Shown piece after piece: positions 16,071 through 24,678 of a stretch of 64,000 nucleotides of DNA (position 1 is the stretch's first letter; every line of letters starts with the position of its first letter). The notes under the pieces are model-generated. The model saw only the letters and a program-made list of their open reading frames with translations. It ran no database searches and had not been told where the DNA came from. Made by a program: the position numbers and the translations under genes. The stretch spans positions 5,995-69,994 of the forward strand of contig NZ_JAGZSD010000018.1 in the NCBI RefSeq assembly GCF_018381315.1, written 5' to 3'. The DNA comes from Anaerostipes sp. Lineage in GTDB: Bacteria > Bacillota > Clostridia > Lachnospirales > Lachnospiraceae.

Positions 16071-16874
16071 TTAGAATACTTTCGCATCTGCCATCAAGGC
16101 AACCGCTTTTAATGCCGAGTCCTCTGCTGTCTCTTCCAGGATCTTAACCCCTGCCTCTTTTTTCGGCGGTTCATAGAGCTTCAAAGTCCTGGCAAAGGCT
16201 CCGGCCGCCCCTGTTTTTTCAGGTTCCAGCATGGCCAGGTCTTCTGCTTTTATGGTGCCGATCGGCTTTTTCCTTGCCGCCATCTTATTTTTGATGGTAG
16301 GATATCTTGGATCATAATCCGGCTTGGTCACCGTAAGCACACAGGGAACTTTTGTTTCTATCATTCGGTAGCCTTCCTCTGTTTCCTGTTTGGCAGTTAC
16401 ACACCCTTCGGCACAGCAGACCTCGATCACATTGGTCACAGCCCCGGTGCCCATCATCTCTGCAAGGCTCACTCCCACTTGGCCAAGTGCTGCATCGGTT
16501 GCCTCTTTTCCGCAGAAAATCAGATCAAACTTCTTTCCGGTATCTTCTTCTATCTTTTTTGCAGCACACATTAGAATATGGCTGATGCCCATGGAATCTG
16601 AACCGTCAAACTGATCTTCCCGGACCAGATATGCATGGTCTGCCCCTACTGCGAGGCAGTTTTTTAATGAATTCCGGGCTTCTTCGCCGCCGATACACAG
16701 GGCTGTGATCTCCCCTTCTCCTGCTTCTTTCAGGCGGGCAGCCATTTCAAGCGCATAGGTGTCAAACGCATTGACAACAGGCGTAATGTTTGTAAGATCC
16801 GGCTTGCCTTCGTCTGTCAAATGTACTTCCACAGAATCATCCGGCACCTGCTTAATGCACACTAAAATTTCCAT
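16071..16874 (-). CDS. etfB: Electron transfer flavoprotein beta subunit, module 2 (lacks bifurcating loop)
   Basis: A 267-residue EtfB starting MEILVCIKQVPDDSVEV. At the position of the bifurcating DGDTAQVGP loop it has ATDAALGQVGVSL (125-137), so the GDT and final Pro are missing. This suggests a different second-nucleotide site, perhaps AMP as in non-bifurcating ETFs; that reading is inference. Start at ATG 16874, eight bases after AAAGGAG, rather than the GTG at 16883. The gene is 13 bases before etfA2 and 29 bases after the acyl-CoA dehydrogenase gene. Confidence 0.92.
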   Translation of the reverse strand: MEILVCIKQVPDDSVEVHLTDEGKPDLTNITPVVNAFDTYALEMAARLKEAGEGEITALCIGGEEARNSLKNCLAVGADHAYLVREDQFDGSDSMGISHILMCAAKKIEEDTGKKFDLIFCGKEATDAALGQVGVSLAEMMGTGAVTNVIEVCCAEGCVTAKQETEEGYRMIETKVPCVLTVTKPDYDPRYPTIKNKMAARKKPIGTIKAEDLAMLEPEKTGAAGAFARTLKLYEPPKKEAGVKILEETAEDSALKAVALMADAKVF

Positions 16875-16903
16875 AATCTTCACTCCTTTGTCCAGTCAAG
16901 TCC

Positions 16904-18040
16904 TTATCTTCCGATCGTATTGTTGGCAATAACGATTCTTTGAATCTCATTGCTTCCCTCAAAAATCTGGAAGATTTTTGCATCCCTCAGAAGTTTTTCT
17001 ACCGGATATTCTCTGCTGTATCCATATCCGCCGAACATCTGGATAGCTTCGGATGCCACCTCCATAGCAATGTCGCTGGCGTAGCATTTTGCAATCGCCG
17101 CTTCTTTGGAATGCGGAAGTCCAAGATCCATTTTTGTCAGTGCATGGGCTACCATCTGGCGGGCTGTCTCTGTTTTGATTTCCATATCTGCAATCTTGAA
17201 CTGAAGTGCCTGGTTTCTGATGATCGGTTTTCCGAACTGGATCCGTTCTTTCCCGTAAGCAATCGCTTCACGAATGCCTCTCTGTGCTATTCCTGCTGCG
17301 ACACACCCCATCCATGCTCTGGCCTGGTCAAGCGTCTTCATGGCAATTCCAAAGCCCTTTCCTTCCTGGCCGATAAGATTTGCCGCAGGAATTCTGCAGT
17401 CTTCCAAGACAACGTCACAGGTGTTGGAAGTACGGATCCCCATCTTATCTTCTTCATTTCCGGTGCTCAGTCCGGGTGTCCCTGCATCTACAAGGAACAT
17501 GGAGATCCCTTTTACACCCTGGCTTTTATCTGTCATAGCGGTAATACAATAGAAAGAAGCAATCCCCCCGTTTGTAATAAAGCATTTTCTTCCGTTGAGT
17601 ATGTATTCGTCTCCGTCTTTTACTGCAGTTGTTGTCCCTGCTCCGGCATCAGAACCTGCTCCCGGCTCGGTCAGACAAAATGCCCCGAATCCTCCTTCAA
17701 TGATCTTACTGCACACATGCTGTTTTTGTTCTTCATTTCCCGCGATCAGCACAGGTTTTGTTCCCAGTCCGCTGGCTGAAATCGTTGTGGCAAATCCTGC
17801 ATCCGCAATGGCCATTTCTTCAATCAGGGCCGCCACGTCCACTCTGGAAAGTCCAGGTCCGCCGTATTCTTCCGGAACCTCCAGAGAATGAAGCTGCATT
17901 TCGATGGCTTTATCATAGATCTCTTTCGGCCACTCTCCTGATTTATCAAATTCTTTGCACTGTTCTTTTACTTCGTTTTCACAGAATTCACTTACGTCCT
18001 GCAGTAAATCTTTTGCTTCTTCTGAAATTAAATATGCCAT
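16904..18040 (-). CDS. Acyl-CoA dehydrogenase (short-chain/butyryl-CoA type)
   Basis: A 378-residue flavoenzyme interconverting acyl-CoA and 2-enoyl-CoA with an ETF as electron carrier. Visible are the FAD-binding CLTEPGAGSDAG (122-133) and CFITNGG, the RIQFGKPI stretch, the QMFGGYGYSREYPVEK signature and the catalytic base E361 in IFEGSNEIQR, placed as in short-chain and butyryl-CoA dehydrogenases. It sits between a lactate-type FAD dehydrogenase and etfB2. That position suggests that EtfAB2 carries electrons from lactate to an enoyl-CoA such as crotonyl-CoA. Other butyrate-pathway genes are not in the window, so the acyl substrate is not proven. Confidence 0.9.
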   Translation of the reverse strand: MAYLISEEAKDLLQDVSEFCENEVKEQCKEFDKSGEWPKEIYDKAIEMQLHSLEVPEEYGGPGLSRVDVAALIEEMAIADAGFATTISASGLGTKPVLIAGNEEQKQHVCSKIIEGGFGAFCLTEPGAGSDAGAGTTTAVKDGDEYILNGRKCFITNGGIASFYCITAMTDKSQGVKGISMFLVDAGTPGLSTGNEEDKMGIRTSNTCDVVLEDCRIPAANLIGQEGKGFGIAMKTLDQARAWMGCVAAGIAQRGIREAIAYGKERIQFGKPIIRNQALQFKIADMEIKTETARQMVAHALTKMDLGLPHSKEAAIAKCYASDIAMEVASEAIQMFGGYGYSREYPVEKLLRDAKIFQIFEGSNEIQRIVIANNTIGR

Positions 18041-18083
18041 AATTTATTTCTCCTTTTTTTATATATAGAATGTTTTTTGCTCC

Positions 18084-19511
18084 TTACAGCTTGTAGCATA
18101 CCTTTCCGGGGTTTAAGATCATATTCGGGTCAAAGGTCTGTTTTATGCCTTCCATGATTCTCATGCTGACCGGCCCTGCAGATTCCGCCAGATAATCAAG
18201 CTTTCCATGTCCAATTCCGTGTTCCCCGGAAATCAGCCCTCCAAACTCAGTGGCTTTCTTATATACTTTTTTCATAAACTCAGCCGCCTGTTTTTTGAAT
18301 TCTTCCTCTTCCATGTCATTGCTGCATGTATAAATATGCAGATTACCGTCTCCCGCATGGCCAAAGCTTTTTACCCTGAAATCAGCTTCTGCTTCCAGTG
18401 ATTTCGTATAGGTCAGAAACTCAGCGATCTTATTTGTGGGAACTACCACATCACATTCATCCAGCAGCACAGTGTCCGCCTCAATGGCCTCCAAAAGTGC
18501 GCTTCTCACTGCCCATGCGTCTCTCTTCAGCGCAGGAGTATCTGCCACCAGAACATCAATTGCTCCCGCCTCTAAAACAACCTCTGACGCAGCTTCTATG
18601 ATATCTTCCAGCTGCTCTTCTGAGTCACCGTCAAAGGTAGCCAGCAGATAAGCGCCTACATCCATGCCTTCCATCTGCCTTGGATATACCTTCTTTCCGA
18701 GGAACTTTTCTGTATCCATGACAACATCCTTTTCCATAAACTCCAAAGCCTGAGGATGAAGGTGATGCATAAAAAACTGAGGTACTGTGGAAATGCAGTC
18801 TTCCAGAGTCTCATAAGGAATGATCAGGCTGATAACTGCTTTAGGCTGAGGAATTACCTTTAAAGTAAGCTCTGTAATCACTCCTAAGGTTCCTTCAGAA
18901 CCGACCATCAGGTTCAGCAGACTGTAGCCGGAACTGGTCTTAGACACTGTAGCACCCAGCTTGACAATCTCTCCGGTTGGAAGCACCACAGTCATTGCCC
19001 TGACATAATCTCTGGTAGTTCCATATTTCACTGCTCTCATGCCTCCGGCATTGGTCGCTACATTTCCGCCCACGGTGGCAAATTTTTCTCCCGGATCCGG
19101 CGGGTAGAGAAGCCCCTGTTTTTCGGCATCCTCTGCCAAATCATTTAACAATACCCCCGGCTGAATGGTCACCACAAAATTTTCTTTATCATATCCCAGA
19201 ATCTTATTCATTTTCGTGATGGACAGCACAATTCCGCCGTGGATACTCACCGCACCTCCTACAAGGCCGGTTCTGGCTCCGCTTGGAGTCACCGGAATTC
19301 TGTGTTCGCTGCAGAGTTTCATTACCGCGGCAACCTCCTCCGTAGTCAGCGGTTCCACAACTGCTTCCGGCATTGCTTTTCCGTAGATCGACATCTCGTC
19401 ATGGGTAAAATCATCGTTGATCTCATCCCCCGTATAGACACGTTTCGGTGCAATCTCCTTCAGCTGGTCAATGATTTCTTGTGTTACTTTGCCGTATTGA
19501 TATTCACTCAT
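18084..19511 (-). CDS. FAD-linked lactate/2-hydroxyacid dehydrogenase, module 2 (GlcD type)
   Basis: A 475-residue paralogue of 10505-11908 with the same two domains. The PCMH FAD domain shows PVTPSGARTGLVGGAV, PPDPGEKFATVGGNVATN and GSEGTLGVIT; the C-terminal domain shows FRVKSFGHAGDGNLHIYT and GLISGEHGIGHGKLDYL. Start placed at ATG 19511, five bases after AAGGAGG; an upstream TTG would overlap larA. It lies between larA and the acyl-CoA dehydrogenase in the permease operon. Having two such dehydrogenases could separate D- from L-lactate, or separate two electron acceptors; the sequence alone does not say which. Confidence 0.9.
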   Translation of the reverse strand: MSEYQYGKVTQEIIDQLKEIAPKRVYTGDEINDDFTHDEMSIYGKAMPEAVVEPLTTEEVAAVMKLCSEHRIPVTPSGARTGLVGGAVSIHGGIVLSITKMNKILGYDKENFVVTIQPGVLLNDLAEDAEKQGLLYPPDPGEKFATVGGNVATNAGGMRAVKYGTTRDYVRAMTVVLPTGEIVKLGATVSKTSSGYSLLNLMVGSEGTLGVITELTLKVIPQPKAVISLIIPYETLEDCISTVPQFFMHHLHPQALEFMEKDVVMDTEKFLGKKVYPRQMEGMDVGAYLLATFDGDSEEQLEDIIEAASEVVLEAGAIDVLVADTPALKRDAWAVRSALLEAIEADTVLLDECDVVVPTNKIAEFLTYTKSLEAEADFRVKSFGHAGDGNLHIYTCSNDMEEEEFKKQAAEFMKKVYKKATEFGGLISGEHGIGHGKLDYLAESAGPVSMRIMEGIKQTFDPNMILNPGKVCYKL

Positions 19512-19525
19512 CTGATCCTCCTTGG

Positions 19526-20821
19526 TCAACCCTGGTTTTTATTTCTTACAATAACTGAGACACCATCCGGTATCACAGTGATTTTACTATTTTCTTTCCC
19601 AAGATACTCGTCTGCCATGCGGACCGCATCCTCCACGCTGTCTGCATAGTCCATCTGCATCTCCTCTACCATATCCTTAGGCGCCTGTGTCACCATGATG
19701 ACCTTATACTTTAACAGGATCCTGCATAATATCTGGGACTCCCACTGATCCGGCACCGTAGAGTTTCTGTCCGTGGAAAGAAATCTTTTCATGATCTTTT
19801 CTTTATCTTTTTCCTTTGCAAAGGTGTCATACAGCTCTTTTCCTCCATGTCCGTCAATGCAGCTTGCAGCCATGATGATAACTCCGCCCGGACGGCAGGT
19901 GGCTTCTGCCGCCGTCATACCTTTGACAGACTGGTAAATATTCTGGTCCAGAGGGTAACCTCCATTCGTGGAAATGACAATATCTGAAGGAACTGCGTCT
20001 ACTCCTGAAAGCCGGTCCACAAAACTGCAGCCGCTTTCATGGGCTTTTTCATAGTGTCCTGCGAATGCCTCAATCACTTTCTTATCTTCATCCAGCACAA
20101 CATTTATAATAAAAGCAAGTTTTGCCTTTCCTGCCGCATAGATCATATCTCTGTGGATAGGATTCCCCTTCAGGATTCCCGTTCTGGCATGAGGATCATC
20201 GATAAACTCTGAGCAATGATTTGCCAGTACTGTAGTCCTGCTGGAGACACCCGGCAGAACACTCTTTCTGCCGCCGGAAAATCCTGCAAAAAAGTGGGGT
20301 TCTATAAATCCTTCCGAGATCAGCAGATCAGCCTCCCAGGCAGTCTTGTTAATCAAAAGCTCACCCCCTGAAGGAAGTGTGCCAAGGCTAACCATATCTT
20401 CCTCCCTGCCGCTTTCATGCACTACAAACCTGATGTCCGGATGATTCACTGTTTCCTCTCCGAATTTTGCAATAAGCTCATCTCTTGTTGTCGGACGGTG
20501 AAATCCTGTGGCAATTAGAATAGTTATTTTGGCATTGGGATTTCCCTGCTTGATTTCCTCCATGACAGCCGGCATAATCACCTTGCTGGGAACCGGACGG
20601 GTATGATCGCTGGCAATCAGAACAATATGGTCCTTTCCCCTGGCCAGTTCACTGAGCCTCGGACTTCCCACCGGATGCATCAGGGCATCCTTCACGAGTT
20701 CTTCCTCTCCAAGTTTTGCCTGATAGTCATGGGCTTTTGATAAAAGAATGCCTGCCAGGCGTTCCTGTGGAATCTCAATGGTTAATTTCCCTTTTCCGTA
20801 GGGAAGATTTATCATACTCAT
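19526..20821 (-). CDS. larA: Nickel-pincer lactate racemase (LarA family)
   Basis: A 431-residue LarA-family enzyme that interconverts D- and L-lactate with the nickel-pincer nucleotide cofactor. The known Lactobacillus active-site residues line up almost without shift: D72 and R75 in SDHTRPVPSK, H108 in GFHRPTT, H176 in EPHFFAGFSGG, K186 in GRKSVLPG (the lysine that binds the cofactor) and H202 in NHCSEF. Start at ATG 20821 after GGAGGT. The genes that make the cofactor (larB, larC, larE) are not in this window and must lie elsewhere if the enzyme works. It sits 22 bases after the permease gene and supplies the isomer its neighbours use. Confidence 0.92.
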   Translation of the reverse strand: MSMINLPYGKGKLTIEIPQERLAGILLSKAHDYQAKLGEEELVKDALMHPVGSPRLSELARGKDHIVLIASDHTRPVPSKVIMPAVMEEIKQGNPNAKITILIATGFHRPTTRDELIAKFGEETVNHPDIRFVVHESGREEDMVSLGTLPSGGELLINKTAWEADLLISEGFIEPHFFAGFSGGRKSVLPGVSSRTTVLANHCSEFIDDPHARTGILKGNPIHRDMIYAAGKAKLAFIINVVLDEDKKVIEAFAGHYEKAHESGCSFVDRLSGVDAVPSDIVISTNGGYPLDQNIYQSVKGMTAAEATCRPGGVIIMAASCIDGHGGKELYDTFAKEKDKEKIMKRFLSTDRNSTVPDQWESQILCRILLKYKVIMVTQAPKDMVEEMQMDYADSVEDAVRMADEYLGKENSKITVIPDGVSVIVRNKNQG

Positions 20822-20842
20822 AAGTTACCTCCGTTGAATGTT

Positions 20843-22393
20843 TTAAATGAACCGAAGTCCTGTAAATGCGATCACTCCATAAAGAACGATAAACAGAATG
20901 AAGTATTTTATAGATCCGTTCAGGATCCTGCTTTCTTTTCCAACTGTTCCCGTTGCGGCTACAGCGATAGCGATACTCTGCGGTGAAATAATCTTTCCTG
21001 CCGTAGACCCCACTGTATTGGCCGCTGCCAGCCAGACATCATTCATTCCGAGTGTATGGGCTGTCTGAACCTGAAGTCCTGTGAACAGTACGCTTGAAGA
21101 TGTTGCACTTCCTGTCACAAAGGTTCCGATTGAGCCGATCAGCGGTGCAACCAGCGGATAGAATGAACCTGTAACCGCCACAATCAGCGCTGCGATGTCA
21201 CTGATCATTCCGCTGTATCCCATGACCTTTGCCGTTGCCAGAACGGACACGATCGTCAGGACAGTCTTTGACATCTGTATCAAGGTGTCTTTTAATACCA
21301 TTCCGATCTCTCCCCAGGAAGCCCCCTGCGCTTTCCCTCCGATCAGTGCAGCCAGGAAAATCAGAATACCAGGTGTTGCCAGCCATGTGAAAGTATATGG
21401 GGCAGCTCCTGCACCTGTATAGATCTGGACTGAACTCTTTACACTTGCCAGCGGATCATGAACAGCAGGAACCAGGCTGGAAGTAAGCAGGAGGAAAATC
21501 AGGATCAGCAGAAACGGCAGCCATGCAGTTACTGCCTTTTTTAATCCAAGAGGTTCCTTGTCTGCCGGTCCGCCTTCATTCAGTCCCTCCAGAATGTATT
21601 CCGGATCTTCTTTTTTCTTTAAAAACTTTGCAGCAAGAATCGTAATAACCATGCTGCATACAGAGCCGATCACTGCCGGAAGTTCAGCTCCCACAAACTT
21701 TGCGGTCAGATACTCCGGAATAATAAAACCTAATCCGGAAAGCAGTGTAATCAAGCCGATCCCCTTCAGTCCCTTTACAGAACCTCCCGTCATAATCATC
21801 ATCAGGAATGGTGTCAGGACGACTAAAACTGCCAGCTGCAGTACAACAGCCACAGCTACGCTTCCAGGATCGAGACCGCTCACAGAAGCTGCAGTGATGG
21901 TCGGAATACCGATAGAGCCGAATGCCGTGGGAGTTGCATTGGCAACCAGACAAACCGTTGCTGCAAAGATCGGATTGATTCCCAGTCCGCATAAGATACT
22001 GGCCGGAATAGCCACTGCTGTTCCAAAGCCTGCCATTCCCTCCATGAATCCTCCAAATCCCCAGGCGATGATGAGAATCAGAATCCGCTTGTCTCTGGAC
22101 ACGCTGGTCAGCATTCGTTTGATCAAATCCATATGTTTTGTATGTACCGTCAGGTTGTAAGTGAAAATGGCCGCAATGATGACCAGACAGATTGGCCAGA
22201 TTCCCATAGCTGCTCCTTCCAGTGTTCCGGTCAGAGCATCTAAAAGCGGCATTTTCCATAGCAGCAGTGCAAGAACTAGTGTAATCGCAAGTGAAATAGG
22301 ACAGGCTTTGTATCCGGGCATCTTTAAGCCGCTTAAGGCCAGCATGAGCCAAAGGATAGGAAGCAAAGCCAAAATAAATTTGATGAACATCAC
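20843..22393 (-). CDS. lctP: L-lactate permease
   Basis: A 516-residue integral membrane protein of the LctP family, a proton symporter for lactate and other 2-hydroxyacids. About 12-13 hydrophobic segments are visible, with the family stretches GFGGFMEGMAGFGTAVAIPA, VANATPTAFGSIGIPT and FVTGSATSSSVLFTGLQ. It is the first gene of the six-gene transcript lctP-larA-glcD-acd-etfB-etfA. The start could be the GTG at 22393 or the adjacent ATG at 22390; the ribosome site is nine or twelve bases away. Its promoter overlaps a GntR-type operator. Confidence 0.95.
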   Translation of the reverse strand: MMFIKFILALLPILWLMLALSGLKMPGYKACPISLAITLVLALLLWKMPLLDALTGTLEGAAMGIWPICLVIIAAIFTYNLTVHTKHMDLIKRMLTSVSRDKRILILIIAWGFGGFMEGMAGFGTAVAIPASILCGLGINPIFAATVCLVANATPTAFGSIGIPTITAASVSGLDPGSVAVAVVLQLAVLVVLTPFLMMIMTGGSVKGLKGIGLITLLSGLGFIIPEYLTAKFVGAELPAVIGSVCSMVITILAAKFLKKKEDPEYILEGLNEGGPADKEPLGLKKAVTAWLPFLLILIFLLLTSSLVPAVHDPLASVKSSVQIYTGAGAAPYTFTWLATPGILIFLAALIGGKAQGASWGEIGMVLKDTLIQMSKTVLTIVSVLATAKVMGYSGMISDIAALIVAVTGSFYPLVAPLIGSIGTFVTGSATSSSVLFTGLQVQTAHTLGMNDVWLAAANTVGSTAGKIISPQSIAIAVAATGTVGKESRILNGSIKYFILFIVLYGVIAFTGLRFI

Positions 22394-22440
22394 GAGCAGA
22401 ATCTCCTTTCTGTTCAGAACTACGAGTTACACCCAAATAA

Positions 22441-22455
22441 ATTGGTTCTACCAAT
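22441..22455. promoter_or_regulatory. GntR/LldR-type operator downstream of lctP promoter
   Basis: Sequence ATTGGTTCTACCAAT, a palindrome of the same form as the two sites before lctB. It lies about 20 bases downstream of the -10 box, in the untranslated leader. Confidence 0.8.
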
Positions 22456-22470
22456 CCCCTTGTTGCCCCT

Positions 22471-22485
22471 TATGGTAGGACCAAT
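22471..22485. promoter_or_regulatory. GntR/LldR-type operator overlapping the lctP -10 box
   Basis: Minus strand ATTGGTCCTACCATA, one arm imperfect. It covers the -10 hexamer TACCAT, so a bound repressor would directly hide the promoter. Centre 30 bases from the next site. Confidence 0.75.
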
Positions 22486-22500
22486 TTTAAAAATTGTCAA
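22472..22500 (-). promoter_or_regulatory. Promoter of the lctP operon
   Basis: Minus strand perfect TTGACA (22495-22500), 17-base spacer, TACCAT (22472-22477). The weak -10 is dictated by the overlapping operator. Confidence 0.8.
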
Positions 22501-22673
22501 GTCCTTTTGCATGAACAGCCTGTCCTTTTGTCCTATTTTTTTATGCAATCTGCCGAAATTTAATTTTTATTTTCTCTTCACTGCCCGCCAAAACGATTGA
22601 TATTTCCATTTTTATCCCTTTTAAAATTATGCTCTCTTTTTTTAATTTCATGAAATCTCACAAAAAAAAGAAA

Positions 22674-22730
22674 GAATCCCGCTCGCGGAGCATTTTTTAT
22701 TTCATAGAATGCACTTTCCTATGAAAAAAA
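22674..22730. repeat. Dispersed hairpin repeat, family A, copy 1
   Basis: Small hairpin GCTC-GCG-GAGC, then ATTTTTTAT, then a longer palindrome TTTCATAG..CTATGAAA and an A-run. Same plan as the copies at 34493 and 54755 (ATCC-box, GC hairpin with CGGAG, TTTTTAT, CATAG..CTATG palindrome, A-run). It lies in the 407-base space between lctP and hisS. That space otherwise holds the lctP promoter and operators and the hisS terminator, and no gene. Confidence 0.6.
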
Positions 22731-22768
22731 GAAACAGGCCCCATAAACCGGGAGCCCGTTTCTTTTTT
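22724..22768 (-). terminator. Rho-independent terminator after hisS
   Basis: Stem AAAGAAACGGGC-TCCC / GGGGCC-TGTTTCTTT followed by T-rich sequence on the minus strand, 30 bases past the hisS stop. Confidence 0.85.
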
Positions 22769-22800
22769 CTTATACAATATTTTTTTAATGGTGCTTATAT

Positions 22801-24042
22801 TTATAAGGCACTTCCTATGTTATCCAAAGAGATCTCTGTCTCTTCACCTGTTTCCATGTTTTTAAGCCTTCCTTTGTTCTCCAGAAGTTCATTTTCACCG
22901 ATGATAATCGTATTCTGTGCATGAAGCTTGTTTGCATATTTCATCTGTGCTTTAACTCCGCGGCCAAGGTAGTCAGTCTCCACCTTAAACCCTTCAGAGC
23001 GCAGGCCCGCAACGATCTCATACGCTCTGGCCTTGGCTTCTTTCCCAAGGATGCCGACATAAAGGTTCAGCGGCCTGCCCTGCGGAAGTTCAACACCCTC
23101 TTCTTCCAGGAAATATAAAATACGTTCCACACCCATACCGAAACCGACTGAAGGCATTGAAGCTTTTCCGTCGATTTCATGAACCAGATTGTCATACCGT
23201 CCGCCGCCGCACAGGGTAAATCCGTCCTCATTGACGAACTCAAATACAGTTTTTGTGTAATAATCCAGCCCTCTCACAATGCCGGTATCCACCTCATAAG
23301 GAATGTTCAGGCTGTCCAGAAGACTTTTCAGTTCCTCGAAATGAGCGCTGCACTCGTCATCCAGATAATCGATGGTTCTGGGCGCATCCTTGATAATCTC
23401 TTTGCAGGAAGGCACCTTACAGTCGATCACACGGAGCGGATTCTTCTCCATTCTCTCGCGGCATGTCGGGCAAAGCTTGTCCTCATGCTGGTGAAGGTAA
23501 TCAAGCAAAGCTTTATTGTAATCTTTTCTGCAGTTTGAACAGCCAATACTGTTGATATGGAGTTTTGCATCCTTAAGCCCAATCTTTTTAATAAAAGACG
23601 TGACAAGAGTAATCAGCTCAACTTCTGCAAGGGGGCTTTCTGCCCCCACGAACTCTATTCCAAACTGATGATGCTGTCTCAGTCTTCCGCTCTGGGGTTT
23701 TTCGTAACGGAAGGCCGGGGTGATGTAAAACATCTTTACCGGCTGAGGCTCATTCTGCATTCCATGCTCCAGATAAGCACGAATGGCGCCTGCGGTTCCT
23801 TCCGGCTTTAAAGTAATACTTCTGTTCCCCTTATCTTCAAATGTGTACATTTCTTTTTGAACCACATCTGTCGTCTCTCCTACGCTTCGCTGGAACAATA
23901 CCGTATGCTCAAATACCGGGGTGATAATCTCATGGATATTATATGTCCCGCATAAATCCTTAAAAATATTCTCCAGGTATGTCCGCTTCTGCATCTCCTC
24001 CCCGAACCAGTCTTTCGTCCCTCTCGGTGCTTGTGTTATCAT
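22801..24042 (-). CDS. hisS: Histidyl-tRNA synthetase
   Basis: Class II synthetase charging tRNA-His. The 413 residues contain motif 1, motif 2 (FRYEKPQSGRLRQHHQFGIE), the histidine-specific VRGLDYYTKTVFEF, motif 3 (GFGMGVERILYFLEEE) and the C-terminal anticodon domain beginning near 325. Start at ATG 24042 after AAAGGAGG. It is the last gene of the relA-MBL-hemZ-HD-GYP-hisS series, as in many clostridia, and is followed by a good terminator. Confidence 0.97.
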   Translation of the reverse strand: MITQAPRGTKDWFGEEMQKRTYLENIFKDLCGTYNIHEIITPVFEHTVLFQRSVGETTDVVQKEMYTFEDKGNRSITLKPEGTAGAIRAYLEHGMQNEPQPVKMFYITPAFRYEKPQSGRLRQHHQFGIEFVGAESPLAEVELITLVTSFIKKIGLKDAKLHINSIGCSNCRKDYNKALLDYLHQHEDKLCPTCRERMEKNPLRVIDCKVPSCKEIIKDAPRTIDYLDDECSAHFEELKSLLDSLNIPYEVDTGIVRGLDYYTKTVFEFVNEDGFTLCGGGRYDNLVHEIDGKASMPSVGFGMGVERILYFLEEEGVELPQGRPLNLYVGILGKEAKARAYEIVAGLRSEGFKVETDYLGRGVKAQMKYANKLHAQNTIIIGENELLENKGRLKNMETGEETEISLDNIGSAL

Positions 24043-24056
24043 TCACAGTTCCTCCT

Positions 24057-24665
24057 TTAAGTTATATCTGTATCGTGCAGATTGCTCTTTTCTAATATTC
24101 TAAGCATTTCTCTGGAAAATGCAACCCGCTGAAACGCAAGAAACACTTTCATGTCAAAATTCTTTACTTCTTCGATCATAACTTCCAGGGCAGTTTCCAC
24201 CGAAAATCCTTCTCTGTAATCCCGGTTGGCAATCAAAGCCCCAAAAATATCACATACATGCATGATCCTTCCCACCAGAGGGATCTCATCCCTCTTTAAA
24301 TTGCTCGGATATCCGGTGCCGTCGTAATGCTCATGATGATACAATACTGCATCTAAAACAATATCGTCATATCCATGCTCAATCAAAATAGAATGGCCAA
24401 TGGTGGAATGCATGCGCAGATAGCGTGTCTCATCAACCGCAAGGATCTGCTCTTCCTTTTCATTCATGTAAAAATTTAAACGAACCTTTCCGATATCATG
24501 TAAAAGCCCTGCCACAGCCAGGTCATAGCAGGTCGCTTCATCCAGGCCCAGCTCTTTTCCCACACTGTATGCAAGATTGCTTACAACGATCCCGTGCTCA
24601 ATAGAATCATCCAGGCTGACCTGAATCGGGGTTTCCACATCCCGGGATTCATATTTCATTGGCAT
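24057..24665 (-). CDS. HD-GYP-type HD-domain phosphohydrolase
   Basis: A 202-residue single-domain protein. Motifs: AGLLHDIGKV (HD metal ligands), HSTIGHSIL, HHEHYDGTGYP (the GYP signature) and GRIMHVCDIFGALIANRDYR. Proteins with this set are metal-dependent phosphodiesterases, classically hydrolysing cyclic di-GMP, though stand-alone clostridial forms are rarely characterised. There is no receiver or sensor domain, so activity would depend on substrate or partners. Placed between hemZ (13 bases) and hisS (14 bases), in the operon that also carries relA; a link to nucleotide second messengers is possible but unproven. Confidence 0.85.
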   Translation of the reverse strand: MPMKYESRDVETPIQVSLDDSIEHGIVVSNLAYSVGKELGLDEATCYDLAVAGLLHDIGKVRLNFYMNEKEEQILAVDETRYLRMHSTIGHSILIEHGYDDIVLDAVLYHHEHYDGTGYPSNLKRDEIPLVGRIMHVCDIFGALIANRDYREGFSVETALEVMIEEVKNFDMKVFLAFQRVAFSREMLRILEKSNLHDTDIT

Positions 24666-24678
24666 AATGCAGCACCAC

